Shown piece after piece: positions 1-7,480 of a DNA stretch of 64,000 nt (positions are counted from its first letter, which is position 1; each line of letters begins with the position of its first letter). The notes under the pieces were generated by a model. That model was not told where the DNA came from, searched no databases, and worked only from the letters and a program-made list of their open reading frames with translations. The translations under genes and the position numbers were made by a program. Origin of the DNA: Gemmatimonadota bacterium (GTDB lineage Bacteria > Gemmatimonadota > Gemmatimonadetes > Gemmatimonadales > Gemmatimonadaceae); NCBI GenBank assembly GCA_016712265.1, contig JADJRJ010000028.1:124001-188000 (forward strand). The letters run 5' to 3'.

Positions 1-1058
1 AAGACGAGCAACATCGCATCCACCGACGCAAAGAGCGCGCGCTTGTCGTCCTGCAGGTCCTTGTTGTAGCCGCTGGGCAATCCCTTGAGCGTCGCGAGGA
101 GAGAGACCAGCTCGCCCAGGAAGCGACCGCCACTCCCGCGCGCAATCTCCAGCGCGTCCGGGTTGCGCTTTTGCGGCATCATGCTCGACCCCGTCGTGAA
201 CGTGTCGCCGAACTTCACGAAGCCAAACTCACTCGTGCCGAACAGGATGAAATCTTCGGCGATGCGCGAGACATGGCTGCCGAGCATGGCGAGGGCGAAC
301 AGCATCTCGACGATGAAGTCGCGGTCGGCGACGGCATCAATCGAGTTGGCGGACAGCCGAGCGAATCCGAGTTCGTCACGCAGCAGGTCGCGTGGGACCG
401 GGAACGCGCAGCCGGCAATCGCCCCGGAGCCCAGGGGGAGCGTGGCAGTGGTCTGCGCGACATGCGCGAGGCGCTCGCGATCGCGCTGGATGGCCCAGAA
501 GTGCGCCAGGACCCAGTGGGCCGCAGACACCGGCTGGGCCCGCTGCAGGTGGGTGTACGCCGGCATTATGTCGTTGACGAGCCCGTCCGCCTGCTCCAGT
601 AACACCTGTTGCAGGTCCCGGACGGCCTGATCCACCGTGCGGCACGCCTCCATCACCCACATGCGGGCACCCGTGGCCACCTGGTCGTTGCGCGACCGTC
701 CGGTGTGCAGCTTGGCCGCCGGGTCGCCAACGATGCCGTGCAGCATCCGGTCGACCATCGTGTGCACGTCCTCGTCGGACGGGTCCGGCTGGGCGCCCGC
801 GGCCAGCCGCCGCGCGACCTCGTCGAGGCCGGTGACGATGGCGTCGCGCTCCGCTGCGGTGAGCACGCCGGCCACCTGCAACGCACGCGCCCACGACTGG
901 GACAGCTTCACGTCGTGCGGCCACAGGCGATAGTCGACGCCAATCGACTTGTTCACGGCGTCCAGCGCGGCCGCCGTCTGTGCCCCAAAGCGGCCGCCCC
1001 ACAAACGGTGCGAGGACGCCGGCTGGCCCGGCGTCCCCGTCGTGTCGTTGGTGCTCAC
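1..1058 (-). CDS. argH: Argininosuccinate lyase, C-terminus cut by window edge
   Basis: Last step of arginine synthesis: splits argininosuccinate into arginine and fumarate in the cytoplasm. Translating the minus strand from a GTG at 1058 gives an open frame to the window edge (about 352 residues) with no stop. It carries the fumarase/aspartase superfamily signature as TGSSMMPQKRNP near positions 160-195, and upstream the conserved HTGRSRNDQVATG block and the YTHLQRAQPVSAAHW block. Full-length family members have about 460 residues, so roughly a quarter is missing at the left. The GTG lies 4 bp after the argG stop, so the two are almost certainly one transcript and translationally coupled. 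The gene is identified by reading the frame by eye; the motifs make the family call secure. Confidence 0.95.
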   Translation of the reverse strand, partial: MSTNDTTGTPGQPASSHRLWGGRFGAQTAAALDAVNKSIGVDYRLWPHDVKLSQSWARALQVAGVLTAAERDAIVTGLDEVARRLAAGAQPDPSDEDVHTMVDRMLHGIVGDPAAKLHTGRSRNDQVATGARMWVMEACRTVDQAVRDLQQVLLEQADGLVNDIMPAYTHLQRAQPVSAAHWVLAHFWAIQRDRERLAHVAQTTATLPLGSGAIAGCAFPVPRDLLRDELGFARLSANSIDAVADRDFIVEMLFALAMLGSHVSRIAEDFILFGTSEFGFVKFGDTFTTGSSMMPQKRNPDALEIARGSGGRFLGELVSLLATLKGLPSGYNKDLQDDKRALFASVDAMLLV

Positions 1059-1062
1059 GTGG

Positions 1063-2319
1063 CTAGGTCAGCTCGACCGTGGACTCGCTCGGTGCCTCGA
1101 GCTTGCCCTCGGCGATGAGCTGCTTGTCCTTGAGGGCACGCACCCGTTGCGGCAAGCCGAACAGGCGAATGAAGCCCGCGGCATCACTCTGCTGGTAGAC
1201 GTCGTCCGCCCCGAAGGTGACGAACGCCTCGTCGTACAGCGCGTGGTCGCTCTGGCGCGAGACGATCGACGACGTGCCCTTGAACAGCGACAACCCGATT
1301 GTCCCCGTGACCCGCGACTGCACCACGTTGATGAAGGCGTCGTAGGCCTTCTTTTCGGTGGTCCACCAGCGTCCTTCGTAGACGAGGTCGGCGTAGCGCG
1401 GGGAGATCGCATCCTTCGCGGCGATCGTACGGCGATCGAGGACGAGCATCTCGAGCTCGGACAGCGCCTGGTAGAGCAAGGTGCCGCCCGGGGTCTCGTA
1501 CACTCCGCGCGACTTCATCCCGATCAACCGGTCCTCGACGATGTCCGCGCGGCCCACGCCATGTCGGCCGGCGATCTCGTTGAGGCGCATCAGCAACGCC
1601 ACGGGATCGAGCGCCACACCATTCACGCTCACCGGCGTTCCCTGTTCAAACCCGATGGTGACGACCTCGGCCGTGTTGGGCGCGTCGGCCGGATCGGTGG
1701 TCAGCAGGAAGAGGTCCTTCGGAGGTCCCTGGCCCGGATCCTCGAGCACGCCGCCCTCATGGGAGATGTGCCAGAGGTTGCGGTCGCGCGAGTAGATCTT
1801 CGCGGCGCTCGCCGCGACGGGGACGTTGTGCGCAGCGGCGTACTGCAAGGCGTCCTCGCGGGAGCGAATCTTCCACGCCGCTTCGCGCCACGGCGCGATC
1901 ACCGGGAGTTCCGGCGCAAAGGCCATGTAGGTGAGCTCAAAGCGCACCTGGTCGTTCCCCTTTCCGGTGCAGCCATGGGAGAGGGCATCACATCCCGTGG
2001 CGCGGGCAACATCCACCTGGCGCTTCGCGATGATTGGGCGGGCGATCGACGTGCCGAGCAGGTACTTGCGATTGTAGATCGCTCCGGCGCGCAGGGTCGG
2101 GTAGCAGAAGTCCTCGACGAACTCGCGGCGCATGTCCTCGACGTAGCACTCGTCCGCTCCTGACGCGATGGCCTTCTCCTTCACCCCACGAAGTTCGTTC
2201 ACGCCCTGGCCGACATCAGCCGCCACGCAGACGACCTTGGCGTCGTAGTGCTCCTTGAGCCAGGGGACGATGACCGACGTATCAAGCCCGCCTGAGTAGG
2301 CGAGCGCAATCTTGCGCAT
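1063..2319 (-). CDS. argG: Argininosuccinate synthase
   Basis: Joins citrulline and aspartate with ATP to make argininosuccinate. The 418-residue protein begins MRKIALAYSGGLDTS, the N-type ATP pyrophosphatase P-loop (SGGLDTS) at residues 9-15, and later has the STGKGNDQ-like motif in the form CTGKGNDQVRFE near residue 117, and normal family length (about 400). The ATG start is chosen because the P-loop sits at the usual distance. It lies 84 bp downstream of argR on the same strand, and that gap contains a good promoter plus a TGCA-containing dyad likely bound by ArgR, so argG-argH can be transcribed separately from argR. Confidence 0.97.
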   Translation of the reverse strand: MRKIALAYSGGLDTSVIVPWLKEHYDAKVVCVAADVGQGVNELRGVKEKAIASGADECYVEDMRREFVEDFCYPTLRAGAIYNRKYLLGTSIARPIIAKRQVDVARATGCDALSHGCTGKGNDQVRFELTYMAFAPELPVIAPWREAAWKIRSREDALQYAAAHNVPVAASAAKIYSRDRNLWHISHEGGVLEDPGQGPPKDLFLLTTDPADAPNTAEVVTIGFEQGTPVSVNGVALDPVALLMRLNEIAGRHGVGRADIVEDRLIGMKSRGVYETPGGTLLYQALSELEMLVLDRRTIAAKDAISPRYADLVYEGRWWTTEKKAYDAFINVVQSRVTGTIGLSLFKGTSSIVSRQSDHALYDEAFVTFGADDVYQQSDAAGFIRLFGLPQRVRALKDKQLIAEGKLEAPSESTVELT

Positions 2320-2356
2320 GTTGGGACTCCGAGACGGAATAGGTATTCAGAAGGGC

Positions 2357-2389
2357 TGCATAATCTACCACATGTGCAACCCGAGTCAA
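2357..2389 (-). promoter_or_regulatory. argGH promoter with putative ARG operator
   Basis: Reading leftwards, TTGACT (2389-2384) is followed after 16 bp by TAGATT (2367-2362), a near-consensus sigma-70 pair placing transcription start about 35 nt before the argG ATG. TGCA half-sites at 2357-2360 and 2375-2378 flank the -10. Similar TGCAT-type half-sites are known in actinobacterial ARG boxes, and a related element lies at argC here. Promoter reading is direct; ArgR binding is inferred. Confidence 0.6.
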
Positions 2390-2403
2390 CCGGGTGCGAG
2401 CGT

Positions 2404-2862
2404 CTAGGCTTCGGCGATGCGGCGCAAGCGCTGCGCGACGGCTTCGCGCGCGGTATGCGACCGGCACACGATGAGAATGGTGTTTTCTCCGCCGATCGTG
2501 CCGATGACTTCATCCCATCCGGCATCATCAATTGCCTCGGCGACCGGCTGCGCCCCGCCATAGATGGTCTTGAGCACGAGGAGTTCGCCCACACCATCAA
2601 CTGAGGAGAAAAACTGCGGCAGGACCTCTTCCACCAGGGTGCGATCGCCGGTGTCGGCGCCAAGCGCCTCCGGTGTGACGTACCGCGGACCGTCGGGCGT
2701 CGGCAGGCGCGCGATGCGAAGCTCTCTCAGGTCACGTGACAAGGTGGATTGCGTCACGTCCCACCCGGCTTCATGCAGCAGGACGCGGAGGTCCTCCTGC
2801 GACGCCACGACCTTGCTCGTGATGAGCTCACGAATGGTCTGCTGTCGAGTGCGCTTTGACAC
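2404..2862 (-). CDS. argR: Arginine repressor ArgR
   Basis: Hexameric arginine-sensing transcriptional regulator. The 152-residue protein starts from a GTG and has the N-terminal winged helix with the typical recognition segment QSTLSRDLRELRIARL (residues about 38-53), a short linker, and a C-terminal oligomerisation/arginine-binding domain ending in GTIGGENTILIV and AREAVAQRLRRIAEA. Length is standard (about 150). It sits between the two arms of the arginine cluster, divergent from argC and upstream of argG, ideally placed to control both. The GTG at 2862 is chosen because it gives the normal N-terminus just before the wHTH; no strong Shine-Dalgarno is visible. Confidence 0.95.
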   Translation of the reverse strand: MSKRTRQQTIRELITSKVVASQEDLRVLLHEAGWDVTQSTLSRDLRELRIARLPTPDGPRYVTPEALGADTGDRTLVEEVLPQFFSSVDGVGELLVLKTIYGGAQPVAEAIDDAGWDEVIGTIGGENTILIVCRSHTAREAVAQRLRRIAEA

Positions 2863-2971
2863 GGGGGTCGGTGCGTAGGAGGGAGATCAACGGGGCGGCG
2901 GGACGATACGCCGGACCGGGGCGAGGCGGTAGGCGCACACGCATCCGCCATCACATTGGCTCCCCGATGCC

Positions 2972-3013
2972 TTGACATAGGCCGTCTGCAACTATATGCA
3001 TTATTGGTGCATA
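2972..3013 (+). promoter_or_regulatory. argCBD promoter with overlapping ARG box
   Basis: TTGACA (2972-2977), 17 bp, then TATGCA (2995-3000). A perfect inverted repeat TATGCA-N7-TGCATA spans 2995-3013, covering the -10 and the argC start codon. The TGCAT half-sites resemble the ARG boxes described in Streptomyces. The expected transcription start (about 3006-3008) coincides with the GTG proposed for argC, so the mRNA may be leaderless and repression would block both promoter and start. Confidence 0.65.
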
Positions 3014-3966
3014 AGATCCCCGTTGGCGTATTCGGGGCCAGCGGGTACGCTGGCCGCGAACTCTGTGGTCTCCTGGCCGACCACCCGCACTTCTCGTTAG
3101 CCTTCGCGACCGCGAACGCCCAGAGAGGGGAACGTGCGTTTATCGGTGGGCGCGAAGTCCGCTTCATTGCAACGGATGACGCACCACTCCGGGGGGCAGA
3201 GCTGATCTTCAGTGCGCTCCCACACGGAGCCTCGGCCACCTGGGTGGAGCGGGCACAGGAGCATGGTGCGCGGGTGGTCGACCTGTCCTCCGACCTGCGG
3301 CCGGGCCACACCTCGCTGGACGTCCCCTATGGCCTGACCGAGGTGAATCGTGCGGCCCTCTCCGGGGCGGAGATCATTGCGAACCCGGGATGTTATCCCA
3401 CCGCGATCCTTCTGTCGCTGCTCCCACTGCTCGAGGGCGGACTGCTGCGCGCGGAGTCCACCGTCGTGGTGGACGCGGCCTCCGGGGTCACCGGCGCGGG
3501 CAACTCGCCAAAGCCGGAATTGCTGTTTGGTGAGGTCACGGAGAACTATCGCGCCTACGGAGTTGGCAATGAACATCGCCACCTCCCGGAGATGCGAGCA
3601 CTCGTCCAGCGCCACACCGACGCGGTCGATCTCCTCTTCACCCCGCACCTGCTCCCGGTGGCCCGGGGCATCCTGGCGACGGTGACTGTGCAGCTGAACG
3701 CTCCAATCGACGACCCGCTCGCCCTTTGGCAGTCCCGGTTCGCCGGCGAACCATTCGTTGAGGTGACGGATGCGTTGCCCACGCTGCGGGATGTGCAGCA
3801 CCGCAACGTCGTGCGCATGACCGTCCGACAGGCGGCGCAGATGCGCACGCCAACGCTCATCCTGCTGTCGGCGATCGACAACCTGGTGAAGGGCGCGGCT
3901 GGCCAGGCCATCCAGAACGCCAACGTCTCGTTTGGCTTCAACGAGACCGCCGGCCTGCCTCGATGA
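3007..3966 (+). CDS. argC: N-acetyl-gamma-glutamyl-phosphate reductase
   Basis: NADPH-dependent reduction of acylglutamyl phosphate to the semialdehyde, third step of arginine synthesis. Reading from GTG 3007 gives 319 residues: Rossmann start VGVFGASGYAGREL near residues 5-18, catalytic cysteine in NPGCYPTA near residue 131, and C-terminal DNLVKGAAGQAIQN. An upstream in-frame ATG at 2956 would lie upstream of the -35 box, so it is rejected; GTG 3007 (or TTG 3004) gives the family N-terminus. No Shine-Dalgarno precedes it, consistent with a leaderless message. The stop overlaps argB by 4 bp (ATGA). Confidence 0.95.
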   Translation: MHKIPVGVFGASGYAGRELCGLLADHPHFSLAFATANAQRGERAFIGGREVRFIATDDAPLRGAELIFSALPHGASATWVERAQEHGARVVDLSSDLRPGHTSLDVPYGLTEVNRAALSGAEIIANPGCYPTAILLSLLPLLEGGLLRAESTVVVDAASGVTGAGNSPKPELLFGEVTENYRAYGVGNEHRHLPEMRALVQRHTDAVDLLFTPHLLPVARGILATVTVQLNAPIDDPLALWQSRFAGEPFVEVTDALPTLRDVQHRNVVRMTVRQAAQMRTPTLILLSAIDNLVKGAAGQAIQNANVSFGFNETAGLPR

Positions 3967-4727
3967 CGCGCGTGATCAAGATCGGTGGTCGCGCCCAAGG
4001 TGACGCGGCCCTGGCGCCGGCTCTTGTCGCTGCCTTTGCCAAGGGCGAGCCGCTCTGCGTTGTGCACGGTGGTGGTGACGAGGTCACCGCCCTGCAACGC
4101 GCCCTCGGGCAGGAGCCGGTGTTCGTCAACGGACGTCGTGCGACATCGCCGGAGGAACTTTCGCTTGTGCGGATGGTGCTTTCGGGCACGGTGAACAAGC
4201 GCCTGGTCGGCGCATGGCTCAATGCCGGCCTGCCGGCGGTGGGTCTCTCCGGTGAGGATGGCGATCTTCTCGTCTGCGACGTATTCGGCGACGGGTCGCT
4301 GGGGGCGGTCGGCCAGCCGAGATCTGCCCATCCTGCCGTGCTGCGTGCGCTGCTCGACGCGGGCTTTGTGCCGGTCATCTCGCCGGTCGGGCGCTTTGCC
4401 CACGACGGCAGCGGCTGCAACGTCAATGGTGACGACGCCGCGGCGGCCATCGCCGGTGCCCTCCAGGCCAGCGAATTGTTGCTGGTCGCCGACGTGGACG
4501 GCTTTCGCGATGCCACGGGTGCCACGGTGGCCGCGCTCGACGCCGGGACCGCCGCGGCCCACATCACGAGTGGCGTGGCGACCGGTGGAATGATCGCCAA
4601 GCTGGAGGCCGCCCTTCGCGCCCTCGAATATGGCGTGACCCGCGTGCGCATTGGTGGCGTCGCGGCGATCGCCGATGCGACCCGCGGCACCGTCATCACG
4701 CGCGCCCCGCTCGCGGCGACGTATTAA
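3963..4727 (+). CDS. argB: Acetylglutamate kinase
   Basis: Phosphorylates N-acylglutamate. The 254-residue amino-acid-kinase-fold protein has VIKIGG at the N-terminus, VVHGGGDEV near residues 32-41, NGRRATSPEEL (substrate loop), VNGDDAAAAIAGAL around residues 158-170 and a C-terminal GGMIAKLEAAL segment. It lacks the N-terminal helix of the hexameric arginine-inhibited enzymes, so feedback inhibition may be weak and control transcriptional through ArgR (inference). ATGA overlap with argC; argD follows about 20 bp later. Whether the substrate is acetyl- or succinylglutamate (as in Bacteroidetes) cannot be decided from sequence. Confidence 0.93.
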   Translation: MTRVIKIGGRAQGDAALAPALVAAFAKGEPLCVVHGGGDEVTALQRALGQEPVFVNGRRATSPEELSLVRMVLSGTVNKRLVGAWLNAGLPAVGLSGEDGDLLVCDVFGDGSLGAVGQPRSAHPAVLRALLDAGFVPVISPVGRFAHDGSGCNVNGDDAAAAIAGALQASELLLVADVDGFRDATGATVAALDAGTAAAHITSGVATGGMIAKLEAALRALEYGVTRVRIGGVAAIADATRGTVITRAPLAATY

Positions 4728-4749
4728 CACTTCCCATTGTGCCACGCCC

Positions 4750-5943
4750 ATGTCTGTCATGACGCCTCCCGTGAACACCGCCGTCACCCCGTCCCTCCTC
4801 CCGACGTACAAGCGGGCCCCCATGGAGTTCGTGGGTGGTGAAGGCGTTGAGCTGATCGACAGCGACGGCAAGCGCTACCTCGACTTCACCAGCGGCATTG
4901 CCGTGAATGCGCTGGGGTACGGGGATGCCGGCCTGCAGCAGGCGATGAAGCAGGCAGCGGACGGCCTGGTCCACGTCTCCAACCTGTTTCGCACGGCCCC
5001 TGGCGAGCAGTTGGCGGACGCCCTCGTCCAACTGTCGTTTGCTGATCGCGTCTTCTTCTGCAACTCCGGGGCGGAGGCGAACGAGGGGGCCTTCAAGATC
5101 GCCCGTCGGTGGGCGCGCGGAATCGGCGGTCCCGCGAAGCATGAGATCCTTGCGTTCCGGGGGGCGTTTCACGGTCGCCTCTTTGGCACCCTGGCCGCCA
5201 CCGATCGCCCCAACTACCGAATGCCTTTCCGGCCGCTGGCGGGCGGGATCTCGATCATGGAGCGCGACCTCGAGGACCTGGACCTGGCGCTGAATGCGGA
5301 GACCGTGGCCGCAGTCATCCTCGAACCGATCCAGGGGGAGGGCGGGGTGCGCGTGCTCGACACGGAATTCGTGCGTCGCGTGCGTGAACTCACGAAGGCG
5401 CGCCAGATCGCCCTCATCTTCGACGAGATCCAATGCGGGCTGGGCCGGACCGGGCAGGTCTTTGCGTACGAACACCTGGGGGTCACGCCGGACATCATGA
5501 CCCTCGCCAAGCCGCTTGCGGGGGGGCTGCCCATGGGTGCCATCCTTGCCACCGAGACGGTGGCGAGCGCCATGCAACCCGGCGACCACGGAACGACTTT
5601 CGGTGGCGGTCCCTTCGTTGCCTCGGTTGCCCTGCATGTGGTGGGCCGGCTGTCCGACCAGACGATGCTCGCGCACGTGCGCGCCATGGGCGCGTTGTTG
5701 CACGACGGGCTCGAGGCCATGATGGAGCGGACGGACCGGATTCGTGCGATCCGTGGACGTGGGCTGATGCTCGGGATCGACGTGACCGAACCCGCCGGCG
5801 AAGTGATCGCGCGCGCGCGCGATGCGGGAATGCTCCTGGTCTCCGCGGGGGATCACACGATCCGGCTGCTGCCGCCCCTGGTCATCACGGCGGGCGACAT
5901 CACGCGAGGGCTGGCGGTTCTGGAAACGGCGCTGGCAGGGTAG
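4750..5943 (+). CDS. argD: Acetylornithine (or succinylornithine) aminotransferase
   Basis: Class III PLP aminotransferase that makes acylornithine. From ATG 4750 the product has 397 residues, the family length, beginning MSVMTPPVNTAV and continuing LLPTYKRAPMEFVGGEG. The glycine-rich and cofactor-binding blocks are present (CNSGAEANEGAFKIAR; FDEIQCGLGRTG) and the Schiff-base lysine is K254 in LAKPLAGGLPMG. An open reading frame extends back to 4651 inside argB, but that extension has no family resemblance; ATG 4759 is an alternative. Third gene of the rightward arm; a long hairpin repeat lies 16 bp past its stop. Confidence 0.95.
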   Translation: MSVMTPPVNTAVTPSLLPTYKRAPMEFVGGEGVELIDSDGKRYLDFTSGIAVNALGYGDAGLQQAMKQAADGLVHVSNLFRTAPGEQLADALVQLSFADRVFFCNSGAEANEGAFKIARRWARGIGGPAKHEILAFRGAFHGRLFGTLAATDRPNYRMPFRPLAGGISIMERDLEDLDLALNAETVAAVILEPIQGEGGVRVLDTEFVRRVRELTKARQIALIFDEIQCGLGRTGQVFAYEHLGVTPDIMTLAKPLAGGLPMGAILATETVASAMQPGDHGTTFGGGPFVASVALHVVGRLSDQTMLAHVRAMGALLHDGLEAMMERTDRIRAIRGRGLMLGIDVTEPAGEVIARARDAGMLLVSAGDHTIRLLPPLVITAGDITRGLAVLETALAG

Positions 5944-5958
5944 AGCTGTGACAAGAGC

Positions 5959-6055
5959 CCACTGATGAAGCACGAGCAGCACGAGTCTGGAGCAGCACGC
6001 GTCCCGTGCCACGCGTGCCGCCCGGGCTGCTCGTGCCGCCCGTGCTTCGTTGTGG
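5959..6055. repeat. Long hairpin repeat, copy A
   Basis: Imperfect inverted repeat. Left arm GATGAAGCACGAGCAGCACG (from about 5963), right arm GCTCGTGCCGCCCGTGCTTC (about 6028-6047), flanked by CCACTG and GTTGTGG that also pair. The arms contain 9-bp AGCACGAGC-like units shared with copies at 21418, 30463 and 30692. Placed just after argD it could end or protect that transcript; there is no downstream T-run, so a classic terminator is unlikely. Confidence 0.75.
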
Positions 6056-6142
6056 CACGTGCACATGAAGCACGAGTCGTGAGCCTCCGGTTGCTTCGCG
6101 CCGCTGGTTGCCGCGTCTCCCGCCTGACTCTATACTCGCCGC

Positions 6143-6808
6143 ATGCCCGACTACCCCTTTGTCCCGCTGCAGCACCAGCGGATCCCGATCGAGGAGTCGC
6201 TCCAGCGGGGCCGTGCGTTCCATGCCGAGATGGACCGGCGGCGCACCACGCGCCACTTCTCGACTGATCCCGTGCCGCGCGAGGCCATTGAGCTGGCGAT
6301 CCGCACGGCCGGCACGGCCCCCAGTGGAGCCCACCAGCAGCCCTGGACGTTTGTCGCCATTGCCGATCCGGAACTCAAGCGGCGCATCCGGGAGGCCGCC
6401 GAGGCCGAAGAACACGCCTTTTACCACGGACGCGCGCCCGAGGGCTGGATCGACGCCCTCGCCCCGTTAGGCACGGACGAACACAAGCCGCACCTCACCG
6501 ACGCGCCCTGGTTGGTGGTTGTCTTTCGCCAGGCGCACGGCGTCGGGCCCAACGACGAGAAGATCACGCACTACTACACGCAGGAATCGGTGGGCATTGC
6601 CATCGGGCTGTTCATCGCGGCGATCCATCGCATGGGGCTGGTCTCCCTGACCCACACCCCCAATCCGATGGCGTTCCTTGCCGAGTTGCTTGGGCGCCCG
6701 GCGAATGAACGCGCGTACCTCATCATGCCAGTCGGCTACCCCGCGCGGGATGCGCGCGTGCCGGACATCCACCGCAAGCCGCTCGAGGCGATTGCGGACT
6801 TTCGCTAG
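6143..6808 (+). CDS. Nitroreductase-fold flavoprotein, iodotyrosine deiodinase-like
   Basis: FMN protein of 221 residues. The nitroreductase signatures RRRTTRHFS (32-40) and APSGAHQQPWTF (59-70) bind FMN; YYTQESVGIAIGLFIAAI forms the dimer helix and PVGYPARDARVPDIHRK the C-terminus. The order and wording of blocks follow animal and bacterial iodotyrosine deiodinases closely, including a lid with E (89/90), Y94 and K115 at the positions that hold the zwitterion of halotyrosine. Known family members remove I, Br or Cl from tyrosine with reduced FMN. Reductive dehalogenation of tyrosine here is inference; a general nitroreductase is the alternative. It overlaps the convergent barrel gene by 4 bp. 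Confidence 0.85.
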   Translation: MPDYPFVPLQHQRIPIEESLQRGRAFHAEMDRRRTTRHFSTDPVPREAIELAIRTAGTAPSGAHQQPWTFVAIADPELKRRIREAAEAEEHAFYHGRAPEGWIDALAPLGTDEHKPHLTDAPWLVVVFRQAHGVGPNDEKITHYYTQESVGIAIGLFIAAIHRMGLVSLTHTPNPMAFLAELLGRPANERAYLIMPVGYPARDARVPDIHRKPLEAIADFR

Positions 6809-7407
6809 AAGACAAACCCGAAAGTGACCGGGATTGTGCGCAGGTCCTTGAAGAAGGCCTGGGTGTCACCCGCCGGCACGTTGTTGAACCGGGCCTCGAT
6901 CAACCCCGAAATGCCGCCCATCCGGACCCGGAAGCCGGCGCCGAAGTTGAGCGAGGCGTTCACGTCGCTGAACGACAGGGTGGACGCGGTCGCGTCGCTG
7001 GCCACTTTCACAGCACCCACGCCGGCAAGGAGGAACGGCTGCACCCGACCCGAGCCAAGGGGAAGTTCCAGGTTGGCGAACCCGCCGAGCAGGGTGGTTA
7101 CGGCATCGGAGTAAGCGTCGCGCCTTGCCCCGGCGGCGGCCCCACCGGGGGCGCCAGCGAGTCCGGTGAGCACCTCGGACAACTCCTTGAAGCCGAATCG
7201 TGAGTAGCTCAGCTCGGGCCGGAGTCGAAGCGCGCCCGTCTTCAGCTGAAGGCCAACGTCGGCGTGGACGCCGTAATCGTGATAGTCCGCGAACGAGCCG
7301 GTTGGCAGCTGCAGGCCCCCGGTGACGACGAGCCGAAACGGGCGTTCCGCTCCCTGTGCCCTGGCGGAGAGTGGCAGGCAGGCGAGGACCAGCAGCAGGC
7401 GGCGCAT
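6805..7407 (-). CDS. Outer-membrane beta-barrel protein (OmpA-like fold)
   Basis: From ATG 7407: 200 residues, a signal peptide (MRRLLLVLACLPLSARAQG, cleavage after ARA-Q-G region), then alternating amphipathic strands beginning FRLVVTGGLQLPTGSF and ending in TIPVTFGFVF, an aromatic C-terminus typical of barrels inserted by BAM. The pattern (small porin-like protein with GLQLPTGSFADYHDYGVHADVGLQ) matches outer-membrane beta-barrel domain proteins of unknown function. An in-frame ATG 60 bp upstream would add a non-signal leader and is rejected. Convergent with the flavoprotein gene. Specific role unknown. Confidence 0.8.
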   Translation of the reverse strand: MRRLLLVLACLPLSARAQGAERPFRLVVTGGLQLPTGSFADYHDYGVHADVGLQLKTGALRLRPELSYSRFGFKELSEVLTGLAGAPGGAAAGARRDAYSDAVTTLLGGFANLELPLGSGRVQPFLLAGVGAVKVASDATASTLSFSDVNASLNFGAGFRVRMGGISGLIEARFNNVPAGDTQAFFKDLRTIPVTFGFVF

Positions 7408-7480
7408 CTTGAGTGCCTCAGGTGAAGATGGGTCGAACCAGATGGAAACGACCCGACACCCGTGCAATTCTCACCCCGCG

